DNA from: Pseudolabrys taiwanensis | GTDB lineage: Bacteria > Pseudomonadota > Alphaproteobacteria > Rhizobiales > Xanthobacteraceae | Direction: 5' to 3' | Length of the DNA: 64,000 nucleotides | Assembly (NCBI RefSeq): GCF_003367395.1 | Contig: NZ_CP031417.1 | Location: 2,232,001 to 2,296,000 of the forward strand | Part shown: positions 1 to 8,617 of the stretch, in pieces | Numbering within the stretch: the stretch's first letter is position 1 | How the letters are laid out: every line of letters starts with the position of its first letter | Translations under genes and position numbers: made by a program | The notes under the pieces: model-generated | The model's input: the letters and a program-made list of their open reading frames with translations, nothing else | The model's database searches: none | Told to the model about the DNA's origin: nothing

Positions 1-375
1 CGCGCCATCAATCCGATGATCGTCAGCGGCCAGGCCATCGGCGCGCTGGTGCAAGGGCTCGGCGGCGTATTCCTCGATCATCTGATCTACGACGATCAGT
101 GTCAGCTTCTCACGGCCTCCTTTGCCGATTACCTGATGCCGACGGCAACGGACTTCCCCTCCCTGCGCAGCGTCGCCTTGGAACTGCGCCTGTCACCCAC
201 CAATCCATTGGGCGCGAAGAGCGCCGGCGAAGGCGGCATGGTGCCGGTTGCGGCGACCATCGGCAACGCCGTCGCGGCCGCACTGCGGTCGCTGGGCGCG
301 CAGCCGCGCGTATTGCCATTGTCGCCGCCGACGATATGGAGTCTCATTCACGAAGAGAAAGAGCGTACGCAATAA
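1..375 (+). CDS. Molybdenum hydroxylase large subunit, C-terminal fragment (cut by window start)
   Basis: The reading frame is open from base 1 and ends with TAA at 373-375, so only the last 124 residues of a xanthine dehydrogenase/CO dehydrogenase-type molybdopterin-binding subunit are visible. The stretch reading NPLGAKSAGEGG matches the family active-site segment (N-P-L-G-x-K-x-x-G-E), whose Glu is the catalytic base. It is a paralogue of the complete protein at 8618-10969, which ends with the corresponding NPLGVKGAGESG. The ATG at position 16 is internal. It precedes a Bug-type binding protein gene by 53 bases. Redox partner subunits, if present, lie outside the window. The substrate is unknown. 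Confidence 0.85.
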   Translation, partial: RAINPMIVSGQAIGALVQGLGGVFLDHLIYDDQCQLLTASFADYLMPTATDFPSLRSVALELRLSPTNPLGAKSAGEGGMVPVAATIGNAVAAALRSLGAQPRVLPLSPPTIWSLIHEEKERTQ

Positions 376-428
376 GTACGCCGGCCGGGCCTTCCTGAAT
401 AAATCGAAGCAAATAAGGGAACACCGCA

Positions 429-1400
429 ATGAACCGAAGGCAATTTCTGACGGCCGCCGCCGCACTCTCTTCAACCGCCCTTCTTCCGCCGTTCGCTTAC
501 GCCCAGAAGTATCCGACAAAGCCGATCCGGCTGATCGTGCCGTTCGGCGCCGGCTCCACCGCCGACGTCATCGCTCGGCTGATCGGCAATTCCGTCGGCG
601 CCGACTTGGGCCAGACCTTTATTATCGAGAACAAGCCCGGCGCGGGCGGCACGCTCGGCGCGATGGAGGCGGCCAGAGCGCCCAATGACGGCTACACGCT
701 GGTGCTCGGCACCGTGGCAAGCCATGCCGTCGGCCCGCTGACAATGCAAAACGTCAATTACGATCCGATCGCCGACTTCGCGCCGATCACCTTGGTCGCC
801 GATGCACCGGCCATCATGGTCGTTCATCCATCCGTACCGGCGACCAATCTTGCCGAATTCATCGCCTACGTGAAGAAAGTCGGCAATCTCGACTATGCGT
901 CGGCGGGCACGGGCACGACCACGCATCTGGCCGGCGAAGCCTTGAAGCTGAAGGCCGGCATCAATCTCACTCACGTGCCCTACAAAGCCGTCGGCCAGGC
1001 CATCACCGATGTCGTGTCGGGCCAGGTGAAGATGATGATCTACCAGGTGCCTTCGGTGAAGCCTTTCGTCGACGATGGCCGATTGAAAGCGATTGCCGTG
1101 ACGACAGCGAAGCGCATCGCACTCATGCCGAATGTGCCGACCATCGCCGAAACCTATCCTGGTTTCGACTTCTCGGCTTGGTTCGGCGTTCTGGCCCCGG
1201 CCGGCACACCGAAGCCGATTCTCGAACAACTACACGCATCGATCCTCAAGGCGATGGGCACGCCCGAGCTGAAGAAGTCGATGGAAGTGCAAGGCTTGGT
1301 GGCGTCCGGCATCGGCCCCGATCAGTTCGCTGCCACTATGAAAAGTGCTCTGCCGGTGTGGAAAGAGATCATCGCTGCCACCGGCACCAAGGCGCAGTAA
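429..1400 (+). CDS. Bug-family tripartite tricarboxylate transporter substrate-binding protein
   Basis: This 323-residue protein has an export signal of about 26 residues (MNRRQFLTAAA...PPFAYAQ) that includes a twin-Arg-like RR, followed by the Bug/TctC start YPTKPIRLIVPFGAGSTAD. Motifs typical of the family are visible: NKPGAGGTLGA near residue 73, and a central region of the type seen in carboxylate-binding members (GTGTTTHLAGE). Bug proteins are periplasmic binders of organic acids, amides or aromatics. No TctA/TctB membrane partner is encoded within the window, which is common because Bug genes are often orphans. It sits between a molybdenum hydroxylase and an amidohydrolase, suggesting uptake or sensing of the same unknown substrate. 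Confidence 0.9.
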   Translation: MNRRQFLTAAAALSSTALLPPFAYAQKYPTKPIRLIVPFGAGSTADVIARLIGNSVGADLGQTFIIENKPGAGGTLGAMEAARAPNDGYTLVLGTVASHAVGPLTMQNVNYDPIADFAPITLVADAPAIMVVHPSVPATNLAEFIAYVKKVGNLDYASAGTGTTTHLAGEALKLKAGINLTHVPYKAVGQAITDVVSGQVKMMIYQVPSVKPFVDDGRLKAIAVTTAKRIALMPNVPTIAETYPGFDFSAWFGVLAPAGTPKPILEQLHASILKAMGTPELKKSMEVQGLVASGIGPDQFAATMKSALPVWKEIIAATGTKAQ

Positions 1401-1475
1401 AACGCCACTGTCCATTCGTTGGGCGGCGCGACATCGTTCGCGCCGCTCGTCCCTCGTGACCTATAGAGTGCCGCC

Positions 1476-2489
1476 ATGCCGATCGACGTTCACGCCCATT
1501 ATGTGCCTCCGTCACTGATCGAGACGGTCGAAAGTCGCGCGGCCGATTTCGGCCTCTCCGTCATCCAGCATCCGCCCACCTGCTCGTGCGCGCTGCACTT
1601 CGACTACGGTCTCAAGATCAGGCCCTTCTTTCCGAAGCTGATCGAACCGGTGGAGCGCCGCATCGAGGCGATGCAACAGCAGGGCGTCGACCGGCAGGTG
1701 CTCTCGATGTGGACCGATATTTTCGCGCACGGCCTGCCGCGCGACAAGTCGGTGAAGTGGCACCGCTACATGAACGAGCATATGGCAGCACTTTGCCAGA
1801 AGACGCCCGACCGGTTCTCGATGCTCGCCTCGGTGCCCTTCCCGCACGCGCAAGAGTCCGCCGCCGAGCTCGAATACGCGATGAAAGAACTGGGCGCCGT
1901 CGGCGTGGTCGTCGCCGCCAATGTGGAGGGCACAAATCTCGGCGAGCTCGATCTCGATGCCTTCTGGCAGACGGCCGCCGACCTCAACGCCGGCATCTTC
2001 ATCCATCCGGTGCAGGCGCAGCCCAATCCACGCTCGGCGAAGTTCGCCCTGTCACAGATCGCGCAATACACCGTCGACACGACTTTCACCGTCGGATCGC
2101 TGATCTCGGCCGGCGTGCTGGATCGCTTCCCGACGTTGCGCATTCTGCTGTCGCACGGCGGCGGCACGTTCCCGTATCTGACCGGGCGCTTCGACATCAT
2201 GCATGAGCGGATGGACCGCAAGCAGCAGGGCGATGTGGCTCTCCATGCGCCGTCCAGCTATCTGCGACGCTTCTACTACGACACCATCCTGCACGATCCG
2301 AGCATTCTCAAATGGCTCGCCGGCCGTGTTTCCGTCGATCGCATCGCGCTCGGGAGCGACTATTCGTTCCCGCCGGCCGATATCGACCCGGTTGAAACGG
2401 TCCGAAAGGCGGGCTTCTCGGCCGAGGAAGTGAAGACGATCCTCGAGGACAATCCTCGCGTGTTGTTCCCCCAGCTGCCGTCGGCCTGA
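1476..2489 (+). CDS. Amidohydrolase family protein (ACMSD-like metal-dependent hydrolase/decarboxylase)
   Basis: This 337-residue protein belongs to amidohydrolase_2, the group containing 2-amino-3-carboxymuconate-6-semialdehyde decarboxylase and the resorcylate decarboxylases. The N-terminal HAH metal motif (MPIDVHAHYVPP) is at residues 6-8. A mid-protein His (IFIHPVQ) and a C-terminal Asp (GSDYSFPP) complete the expected metal site. The length is normal for the family. It is cytoplasmic with no signal peptide. It could be a decarboxylase or a ring-opening hydrolase for an aromatic or heterocyclic acid; the sequence does not decide which. It is followed after 120 bases by a binding-protein-like gene on the same strand, so co-transcription is plausible. 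Confidence 0.85.
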   Translation: MPIDVHAHYVPPSLIETVESRAADFGLSVIQHPPTCSCALHFDYGLKIRPFFPKLIEPVERRIEAMQQQGVDRQVLSMWTDIFAHGLPRDKSVKWHRYMNEHMAALCQKTPDRFSMLASVPFPHAQESAAELEYAMKELGAVGVVVAANVEGTNLGELDLDAFWQTAADLNAGIFIHPVQAQPNPRSAKFALSQIAQYTVDTTFTVGSLISAGVLDRFPTLRILLSHGGGTFPYLTGRFDIMHERMDRKQQGDVALHAPSSYLRRFYYDTILHDPSILKWLAGRVSVDRIALGSDYSFPPADIDPVETVRKAGFSAEEVKTILEDNPRVLFPQLPSA

Positions 2490-2609
2490 GCAACGCACGA
2501 AGCAGCGGCATCCGCCTCATTGCACCGCCGTGAACGCATTGTCGAAAGGCGATGCGTCCCGGCACAAATGCGGCTATGACTGCGGCAGCCAATGCCAGGA
2601 GTTTAATTC

Positions 2610-3542
2610 GTGCCGCTCAAGATCGCCGTTCCGGATCTCATTTCGAATTCGTACTTCCCCGCCGCCGCCGCTGTCGAGCTGGGCTTCTTCAAAGAGGAAG
2701 GGCTCGATGTCGAACTCGAGATGATCTTCCCGGTCGACAAGGCCTACGCAGCGATGCGCGATGGCGCGGTCGATTTCGTCGGCGGTTCGGCGCATTCGGC
2801 GCTCGCGGCCTTCCCCGAGTGGAAGGGCGTCAAGCTGCTCTGCGCGCAGGCACAGGGTATGTACTGGTTCCTGGTCATGCGCGCGGACCTCAATCCGGTG
2901 CGGGGCGATGTCAGCATCGTCAAAGGCCGCAGCATCGGGGCCGCGCCATGGGTTGAAATGGGACTTCGTCGACTGTTGACCGAAGCCGGGATCGATCTCG
3001 TCCGCGACGACGTGAAGATCGCGCCCGTCCCGAACACGACGGGCGCCGGCGTGAACTTCGGCGTGACAGCGGCCAAGGCGCTCGAAGACGGGAAGATCGA
3101 CGGCTTTTGGGCGAACGGCATGGGCACCGAAGTCGCCGTGCGGCGGGGCGTCGGCAAAGTCGTGTTGGACGTTCGTCGCGGCGACGGCCCGAAGCCTTGC
3201 TTCAACTACACCATGGCCTCGATCGCGGCGACCGATGCGCTGATCGAGCGCTCGCCAAAGACCGCCGCCGCGGCCGTCCGTGCGATCGTGAAAACCCAAT
3301 CCGCGCTGAGACAAGACCCGGAGCGCGCGACAGCGGTCGGCCGCAAGCTGTTCCCGCCGGCGGAAGCCGAGCTGATCGCCGAGCTCATTCGCCGCGACCT
3401 GCCCTATTACGACGCGACGATTTCCGAGACGTTCGTCGACGGCATGAATGCCTTTGCCCGCGACGTCGGTATTCTCAAAACACATCCCGGCTATGCCGAT
3501 GTCGTCGCCACGCAATTTCGACCGCTCTGGCAATCGAACTAG
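2610..3542 (+). CDS. NitT/TauT-type substrate-binding-like protein without signal peptide
   Basis: This 310-residue protein has the NMT1/THI5/SsuA-like periplasmic-binding fold: an early AAAAVELGFFKEEGLDVEL segment and a GAVDFVGG segment. It begins at GTG 2610, with AGGAG at 2597-2601 eight bases upstream. An in-frame TAA at 2604-2606 rules out an upstream extension, so it truly lacks an export signal. That is unusual for a transporter binding protein. It may stay in the cytoplasm as an enzyme or sensor of the same fold, as THI5-like and dihydroxyphthalate decarboxylase-like proteins do, or be a binding protein that lost its signal. A second binding protein with a normal signal is encoded at 4741. 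Confidence 0.8.
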   Translation: MPLKIAVPDLISNSYFPAAAAVELGFFKEEGLDVELEMIFPVDKAYAAMRDGAVDFVGGSAHSALAAFPEWKGVKLLCAQAQGMYWFLVMRADLNPVRGDVSIVKGRSIGAAPWVEMGLRRLLTEAGIDLVRDDVKIAPVPNTTGAGVNFGVTAAKALEDGKIDGFWANGMGTEVAVRRGVGKVVLDVRRGDGPKPCFNYTMASIAATDALIERSPKTAAAAVRAIVKTQSALRQDPERATAVGRKLFPPAEAELIAELIRRDLPYYDATISETFVDGMNAFARDVGILKTHPGYADVVATQFRPLWQSN

Positions 3543-3907
3543 ACCGTCGCGCGACACGGCATTGACCCTGTGCTCGGCCGTCCGCGGTGCGGACGGCTTG
3601 AGCAACATGCCGCCTAATCTTTCGCCGTATCGGAGAAGCTTCTTCCGCCCCACGGGGTCGGCGAAGGTCGGATAGTCTCGCTCGGCCAAAAATGTTTGTG
3701 GGCCGAACCTCTGGCACGTCTTGTGCGTAGCCAGAACAGTCACGCGCCGCCTCCGCCGACAAGCGCGCGTGACTTGTCTTGTTTTATTGGCACCACCATG
3801 CCGCGAAGCGAGATTGATACGCTGCGACCCTTGGCATGTTTATCGGCAATTTTTCATGCTTATAGATAAAGCTAGCCATCTCACATCAGACCCGTGACGT
3901 TGAATTG
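3543..3907 (+). other. Intergenic stretch before the ABC transporter genes
   Basis: About 365 bases contain no convincing gene. The right part (3831-3872) is AT-rich compared with its surroundings and includes TATAGA at 3861, which may be part of the promoter for the ABC transporter operon. No well-spaced -35 partner was found. No terminator with a T-run was seen after the upstream gene. Confidence 0.4.
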
Positions 3908-4708
3908 ATGAGTACGAGCGCCGTTAAAGATCAACCGAAGCTCCCTGCACGCACGGGAAACCGCACCCTGCGCCTCGTCGCGGAGCGGCTTGCCGTCTTT
4001 CTAGGCGCCATCGCAATCTGGGAACTCGCGGCGCGGACGATCGTCGATCCTTTCTGGATCAGCCGCCCCTCCCTCGTCGCTCAGCGGCTCTATCAGATGG
4101 CCGTCTCCGGCGATCTTGTGTGGCACGCCCAGACGACCGTCTGGCAGGCGCTGCTCGGTTCGGCGCTCGGCCTCATCTGCGGCGTCGGCCTCGGCGCCGC
4201 GCTCGCCTATCGTCCGCGGCTCGCGGCAGCGGTCGATCCGATCCTGATGGGACTCTATAGCCTGCCGCGCATCGCGCTCGCACCGCTCTTTATTCTCTGG
4301 TTCGGCATCGGCCTGCTTTCCAAGGTGATGATGGTCTTCTCCTTGGTGGTGTTCATCTTCCTGTTGAACACCATGCAGGGTCTGCGTGCGGTCGATCCCG
4401 ATCTCGTCGATCTCATGCGGTCGATGCGCGCCAAACGCGCCTTCATCGCCCGACGTGTTCTCTTTCCGTCGATTGTGCCCTGGCTCGTGACCGCGGCGCG
4501 CATCAGCGTCGGCCTTGCGCTCATCGGCTCCGTGCTCGGCGAACTGCTCGGTGCCAACCGCGGGCTCGGCTGGTACGTCGAAAATGCGAGCGGCCGCCTC
4601 GATACGACCGGTGTCTTCGCCGGTCTCGTCCTGCTCATGATTATCGCGGTTATTCTCAACACCGCCGTCGATTTGGTCGAACGCTGGCTCGTGCCGGAGC
4701 GCACGTAG
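3908..4708 (+). CDS. ABC transporter permease, SsuC/TauC type
   Basis: This 266-residue inner-membrane permease has about six hydrophobic segments. A cytoplasmic EAA-type loop lies near residues 175-225 (SMRAKRAFIARRVLFPSIVP, then a conserved Gly in LGELLGANRGLG) and docks the ATPase. It belongs to the BPD_transp_1 family used for nitrate, sulfonate, taurine, thiamine-precursor and some aromatic acid uptake. ATG 3908 is preferred; an in-frame TTG lies just before it at 3905. It is first of a compact set with the binding protein (33-base gap) and the ATPase, which together make one complete importer. Confidence 0.9.
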   Translation: MSTSAVKDQPKLPARTGNRTLRLVAERLAVFLGAIAIWELAARTIVDPFWISRPSLVAQRLYQMAVSGDLVWHAQTTVWQALLGSALGLICGVGLGAALAYRPRLAAAVDPILMGLYSLPRIALAPLFILWFGIGLLSKVMMVFSLVVFIFLLNTMQGLRAVDPDLVDLMRSMRAKRAFIARRVLFPSIVPWLVTAARISVGLALIGSVLGELLGANRGLGWYVENASGRLDTTGVFAGLVLLMIIAVILNTAVDLVERWLVPERT

Positions 4709-4740
4709 CGATTTCCTTCAACACAACGGACAAGTTCATC

Positions 4741-5691
4741 ATGACATCGAAGTACAGCCTTATTGCCTTGGCGTTTGCCGCCAGCCTCATGGCTCTTCCG
4801 GCTCAGGCGCAAACCAAAGTCACCGGCGGCGTCGCGGCCTACAACGAGGCGCTGCTGCCGGTCTACACCGCGAAGGAAAAGGGCTATTACACTGCGGAAG
4901 GCATCGCGCTCGAATTCGTCGACTTCAAAGGCGGCGGCCCGGCCGTCCAGGCGCTCGCCGGCGGCAGCATCGACGTTTGCTTCTGCGCCGCCGACCATGT
5001 GATCCGGCTGCGCGCGCGGCGTCAGCCGGCGGTCATTCTCGTCGGCCTCGACACGTATCACTCCTATGCGCTGGTCGCGAAGGCCGACAATCCGGCCAAG
5101 AGCCTCGCCGACCTCAAAGGCAAGCGCATCGGCATCACAGCGCCGGGCTCGCTGACCGACAACACGATCCGCTATTCGATCAAGGAACTCGGCCTCAATC
5201 CGGACCGCGACTTCGAACTGTCCGGCGCCGGCGGCGGCGCGGCGATGAAGGCGGCGATCGATAGCGATCGCGTAGCGGCGGGTCTTGCTATCCTCACCGA
5301 CGTCGCGAACATGATGAAGACGCCGGGCGCCTACAAGATCGTGCTCGACTATCGTACCCTGCCCTACCCGTCCTTCGCCGCGCTCGCGCTCGAGAGTTTC
5401 GTGAAGGGCAATCCGAAGGCGGCAAAGGGATTTGCCCGCGCCACGGTCAAGGCCATGGACGAACTGTCGAAAGATCCGGAACTTGCCAAGGCGATGATCC
5501 AGAAGATGTACCCCAACTTCTCGCCGGAGCTCGCGGCGGAAGTGGCCAAAAGCTCGGTCGCGCGCGCGCCGAAGGGGGGCATCGTCACCAAGGAGTCGAT
5601 CGACAATCTCAACAAGATCGTGCTCGCCACCGACGATTCTCTTAAGCCTGTGACGCTCGAACAGGCTTTCGACGCCTCGGTGCTGAAGTAA
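4741..5691 (+). CDS. ABC transporter substrate-binding protein, SsuA/THI5-like
   Basis: This 316-residue periplasmic protein carries a clear signal peptide (about residues 1-24, ending PAQAQ). The mature part begins with a region typical of NitT/TauT binding proteins (KEKGYYTAEGIALEFVDFKG), followed by GGSIDVCFCAADH and an LKGKRIGITAPGS segment. It lies between the matching permease and ATPase genes, so it is the dedicated binding component of this importer. The adjacent flavoprotein, 2Fe-2S protein and molybdenum hydroxylase suggest that the ligand is an oxidisable organic acid or heterocycle. That is inference; ligand identity is not readable. Confidence 0.9.
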   Translation: MTSKYSLIALAFAASLMALPAQAQTKVTGGVAAYNEALLPVYTAKEKGYYTAEGIALEFVDFKGGGPAVQALAGGSIDVCFCAADHVIRLRARRQPAVILVGLDTYHSYALVAKADNPAKSLADLKGKRIGITAPGSLTDNTIRYSIKELGLNPDRDFELSGAGGGAAMKAAIDSDRVAAGLAILTDVANMMKTPGAYKIVLDYRTLPYPSFAALALESFVKGNPKAAKGFARATVKAMDELSKDPELAKAMIQKMYPNFSPELAAEVAKSSVARAPKGGIVTKESIDNLNKIVLATDDSLKPVTLEQAFDASVLK

Positions 5692-5699
5692 GCAAGCCC

Positions 5700-6521
5700 A
5701 TGGACGACAAAACGCGGATCGCGCCCAACCAAACGGCTGCTTTGCGGCCTGAGGAGGCGCGTCCACGCGTTGTGCTGGAAGGCGTGGGCAAGGACTTCAC
5801 CGGCACCGACGGTGCGACCTTCACCGTCCTCGACAAAGTCGACCTCACGATTGCCGACCGCGAATTCATTGCCATCGTCGGCCCCAGTGGCTGCGGCAAG
5901 TCGACCCTGCTGCGGCTGATCTCCGGACTGATGCCGCCGACACGCGGCCAGGTAATCGTCGACGGTGCGACGGTGACCGAGCCGCCGCCCGACGTCGGCT
6001 TCATGTTCCAGCGCGATACATTGATGCCTTGGGCGACGGTTGCACAGAACATCGCGCTCGGCCTCGAACTCAACGGCACGCCGAAGGGCGAGCGCGACGC
6101 GCGGATCGCCGAGCTGATCGACCTTCTCGGCCTCACCAAATTTCGCGACTTCCGTCCTGCTTCTTTGTCCGGCGGCATGCGCCAGCGCGTGGCCCTCGGC
6201 CGCCTGCTCGCTTATGCACCGGCGCTCTATCTCATGGATGAGCCGTTCGGCGCGCTCGACGCCATGACCAAAATGGCCATGGGCCGCGAACTGCTGCGCA
6301 TCTGGAGCCGTTACGACAAGAGCGTCGTGTTCGTGACCCACGACATCGAGGAAGCCGTCGGCTTGTCCGACCGCGTCATCGTCATGGCTGCCGGCCCCGG
6401 CCGGATCGTCTCGGAATACGTCGTCGATTTGCCGCGCCCACGGGACTTCCGTGCGGTAAGAATGATGCCGGAGTTCCGTTCGCTCTGCGAAACCATATGG
6501 CACGACATCGGAGTGGAATAA
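5700..6521 (+). CDS. ABC transporter ATP-binding protein, SsuB/TauB type
   Basis: This 273-residue ATPase has all the expected motifs: Walker A GPSGCGKST at residues 61-69, a Q-loop in FMFQRD, the signature LSGGMRQRVALGR, Walker B LYLMDEPFGALD, and the switch His in FVTHDIEEA. The SsuB/TauB/NrtD class powers nitrate/sulfonate/taurine-type importers. It starts eight bases after the binding-protein stop codon and ends four bases before the flavoprotein ATG, so the transporter and the redox genes downstream almost certainly share a transcript. Confidence 0.93.
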   Translation: MDDKTRIAPNQTAALRPEEARPRVVLEGVGKDFTGTDGATFTVLDKVDLTIADREFIAIVGPSGCGKSTLLRLISGLMPPTRGQVIVDGATVTEPPPDVGFMFQRDTLMPWATVAQNIALGLELNGTPKGERDARIAELIDLLGLTKFRDFRPASLSGGMRQRVALGRLLAYAPALYLMDEPFGALDAMTKMAMGRELLRIWSRYDKSVVFVTHDIEEAVGLSDRVIVMAAGPGRIVSEYVVDLPRPRDFRAVRMMPEFRSLCETIWHDIGVE

Positions 6522-6525
6522 CGCA

Positions 6526-8235
6526 ATGCATCTTGAGACCGATGTTCTGGTAATCGGTGCCGGCGGCGCCGGCATGTACGCCGCACTCGAAGCGGCCAAA
6601 GGCGGCTCGTCCGTGATCCTCGCCGACCGTAGCCTGATCGGCCGTGGCGGCGCCACGGTCATGGCGATGATGACGGTCGCGGTCGCACTCGGCGCGCAGA
6701 CGCCGGACCACTGGGAGTATCACCTCGCCGACACGCTCGCCGCCGGGCATGGCCTTTGCGACGAACGGCTTTCCGCCATCCTCTGCGAGGACGGACCGAA
6801 GCGCATCCTGGAACTCGACGAATGGAAGGTCGGCTGGGCACGCGAGAACGGCCATATCAAGCAAGCGCATGCGCCGGGCCACGACCGGCCGCGCTGCGCT
6901 TACGTCGACTTTCTGCGTACAGGTCCCGCCGTATCGAAAACATTGCGCGGCCGGCTGATCGGTATCCCGGAGGTACGCCGTGTCGGCGACTTGATGATCG
7001 TCGACATCGCGCTCAACGGCGACGGCGTCGCTTGCGGCGCAACCGCAATCGACATGCAGACCGGCGCGCCGGTGACCATCGCCGCCAAGGCCGTGATCAT
7101 CGCCACCGGCGGCCTCACACGACTCTACCGGCGCAACAGCGCCTCGTTCAACATGGGTGGCGACGGCTATGCGCTGGCGCTGCGCGCCGGTGCACAGCTC
7201 ATCGATATGGAGTTCGTGCAGTTTTTCCCAATCGGCCATCTTGCCCCGCGTCTCGTCGGCCTCGATCCGATCATGTGGGATCCGTTCCGCTACAAGCTCG
7301 GCGGCACGCTGCTCAACGGCGAAATGGAAGAGTTCGAGCACCGCTACGCCAACGCCAACAAACGCAATGACGGTCAGTACGTGCTCACCCGCGATCTCGC
7401 GACCTATGCCATCACGCAGGAAGTCGAGGCCGGACGCGGCAGCCCGGCCGGCGGTGCTTACCTGAGCTTCCAGCACGTACCGGAAAGCGAGCTGCGGCGC
7501 TCCTTCGGCCCGGTGATCGACACACTCGCGGCCAACGGCATCGATCTCACCAAGCAGCCGATCGAGGTCTCGCCGATCGCGCACTATCACATGGGCGGCG
7601 TCCGCGTGGACACGCGTTTTGCCACCGGCGTGCCGAACCTCTACGCCTGCGGCGAAGCCGTAGGTGGCGCTAATGGCGCCAACCGTCTGTCCGGCAACGG
7701 CATCACCGAAGCCTTCACTTTCGGCGCCCGCGCCGGCGAAAGCGCGGCGGAAACCGTGCGTAAATCGCCGGCCCGCTGGTCTCCGGATGCGGCCGCGCCG
7801 GCGCTCGATCTGCTCAAGCGCCGGACGGCCAAGCTCGCCGCGAACCCGGCGGAGCTCGTCGTCGAATTGCAGGCGCTGATGACGGACAAGGTCGGCCCCT
7901 TCCGCACCGGCGACAAGCTCGACAGCGCGCTGGCCGATGTCGAACGTATAGCCGCCGCGATCGGCGACGATCCGATGGCCGCCGGCACACCCTACGACGC
8001 CGTGCTGCTCGACTGGCTCGACCTGCGCAACATGCTATTGGTCGCCAAGAGCGTGATCATCGGCGCAAAGGCCCGCACCGAAAGCCGCGGCGCCCATCAG
8101 CGCGAGGACTTCCCCGGTCTCAACGACGACGCTTGGCTGTGCAACCAGGTCGCAACGCTGAAGGGCGGCGACCTCAGCCTCGAAAAGGTGCCGGTCTATC
8201 AGGCGCCACCCAAGAAAGTGAGCATCCCGGCATGA
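6526..8235 (+). CDS. FAD-binding protein of the fumarate reductase/succinate dehydrogenase flavoprotein family
   Basis: This 569-residue protein opens with a Rossmann FAD motif (LVIGAGGAGMYAALEA). It has the covalent/active-site style elements of SdhA/FrdA/NadB-like flavoproteins: HYHMGGVRVD near residue 350, a GANGANRLSGN segment, and the C-terminal RTESRGAHQREDFP capping motif. The last bases overlap the next gene by ATGA, implying translational coupling to the 2Fe-2S protein. No membrane anchor subunits are present, so it is not the respiratory complex II. It probably oxidises or reduces a carbon-carbon bond in the catabolic route of the imported compound. Confidence 0.88.
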   Translation: MHLETDVLVIGAGGAGMYAALEAAKGGSSVILADRSLIGRGGATVMAMMTVAVALGAQTPDHWEYHLADTLAAGHGLCDERLSAILCEDGPKRILELDEWKVGWARENGHIKQAHAPGHDRPRCAYVDFLRTGPAVSKTLRGRLIGIPEVRRVGDLMIVDIALNGDGVACGATAIDMQTGAPVTIAAKAVIIATGGLTRLYRRNSASFNMGGDGYALALRAGAQLIDMEFVQFFPIGHLAPRLVGLDPIMWDPFRYKLGGTLLNGEMEEFEHRYANANKRNDGQYVLTRDLATYAITQEVEAGRGSPAGGAYLSFQHVPESELRRSFGPVIDTLAANGIDLTKQPIEVSPIAHYHMGGVRVDTRFATGVPNLYACGEAVGGANGANRLSGNGITEAFTFGARAGESAAETVRKSPARWSPDAAAPALDLLKRRTAKLAANPAELVVELQALMTDKVGPFRTGDKLDSALADVERIAAAIGDDPMAAGTPYDAVLLDWLDLRNMLLVAKSVIIGAKARTESRGAHQREDFPGLNDDAWLCNQVATLKGGDLSLEKVPVYQAPPKKVSIPA

Positions 8236-8585
8236 ACGCAACCCTGATCATCCGCCGCGGCGATCCGCAGAAGCCGGCGAGCGACGCGCGCTTCGAGGTG
8301 CCCTTCGCGCCGGGCCAGACGGTGCTCGACGGCCTGCGCTGGGTGCGCAGCCAGATCGATCCGTCCTTGGCGTTCCGCTTCTCCTGCATCAACGCCAATG
8401 CGTGCAAGGAATGCATGATGGTGATCGATGGTGAGGTCGATTACGCCTGCACCACGCGCCTGCACGAAGGCGAGATGACGCTCGCGCCGCTGCCGAACAA
8501 GGTGTTGATCGGCGACCTCGTCACCGAGATCGCACCGCCGGACGAGCGGCTGACGCCCAAGGCGAAGGTGCGCAAGGCGACCTGA
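8232..8585 (+). CDS. Small 2Fe-2S ferredoxin-domain protein (SdhB N-domain only)
   Basis: This 117-residue protein starts at ATG 8232, overlapping the TGA of the flavoprotein gene. It resembles only the N-terminal plant-type ferredoxin domain of SdhB/FrdB: Cys52, Cys58, Cys61 and Cys73 form the cluster site. The C-terminal domain holding the 4Fe-4S and 3Fe-4S clusters is absent. The first interval is C-x5-C, whereas SdhB/FrdB and plant ferredoxins normally have C-x4-C; the codons at 8385-8415 support the extra residue directly. It is the likely electron partner of the flavoprotein upstream and possibly of the molybdenum hydroxylase downstream. Confidence 0.82.
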   Translation: MNATLIIRRGDPQKPASDARFEVPFAPGQTVLDGLRWVRSQIDPSLAFRFSCINANACKECMMVIDGEVDYACTTRLHEGEMTLAPLPNKVLIGDLVTEIAPPDERLTPKAKVRKAT

Positions 8586-8617
8586 CATATGCGGCCGGCC
8601 GGGGCGATCGTTCAACC

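Noticed and set aside
4255..5766. 503-residue minus-strand open frame
   Set aside because: It lies opposite the ABC permease and binding protein genes; the translation is low-complexity with no family features.
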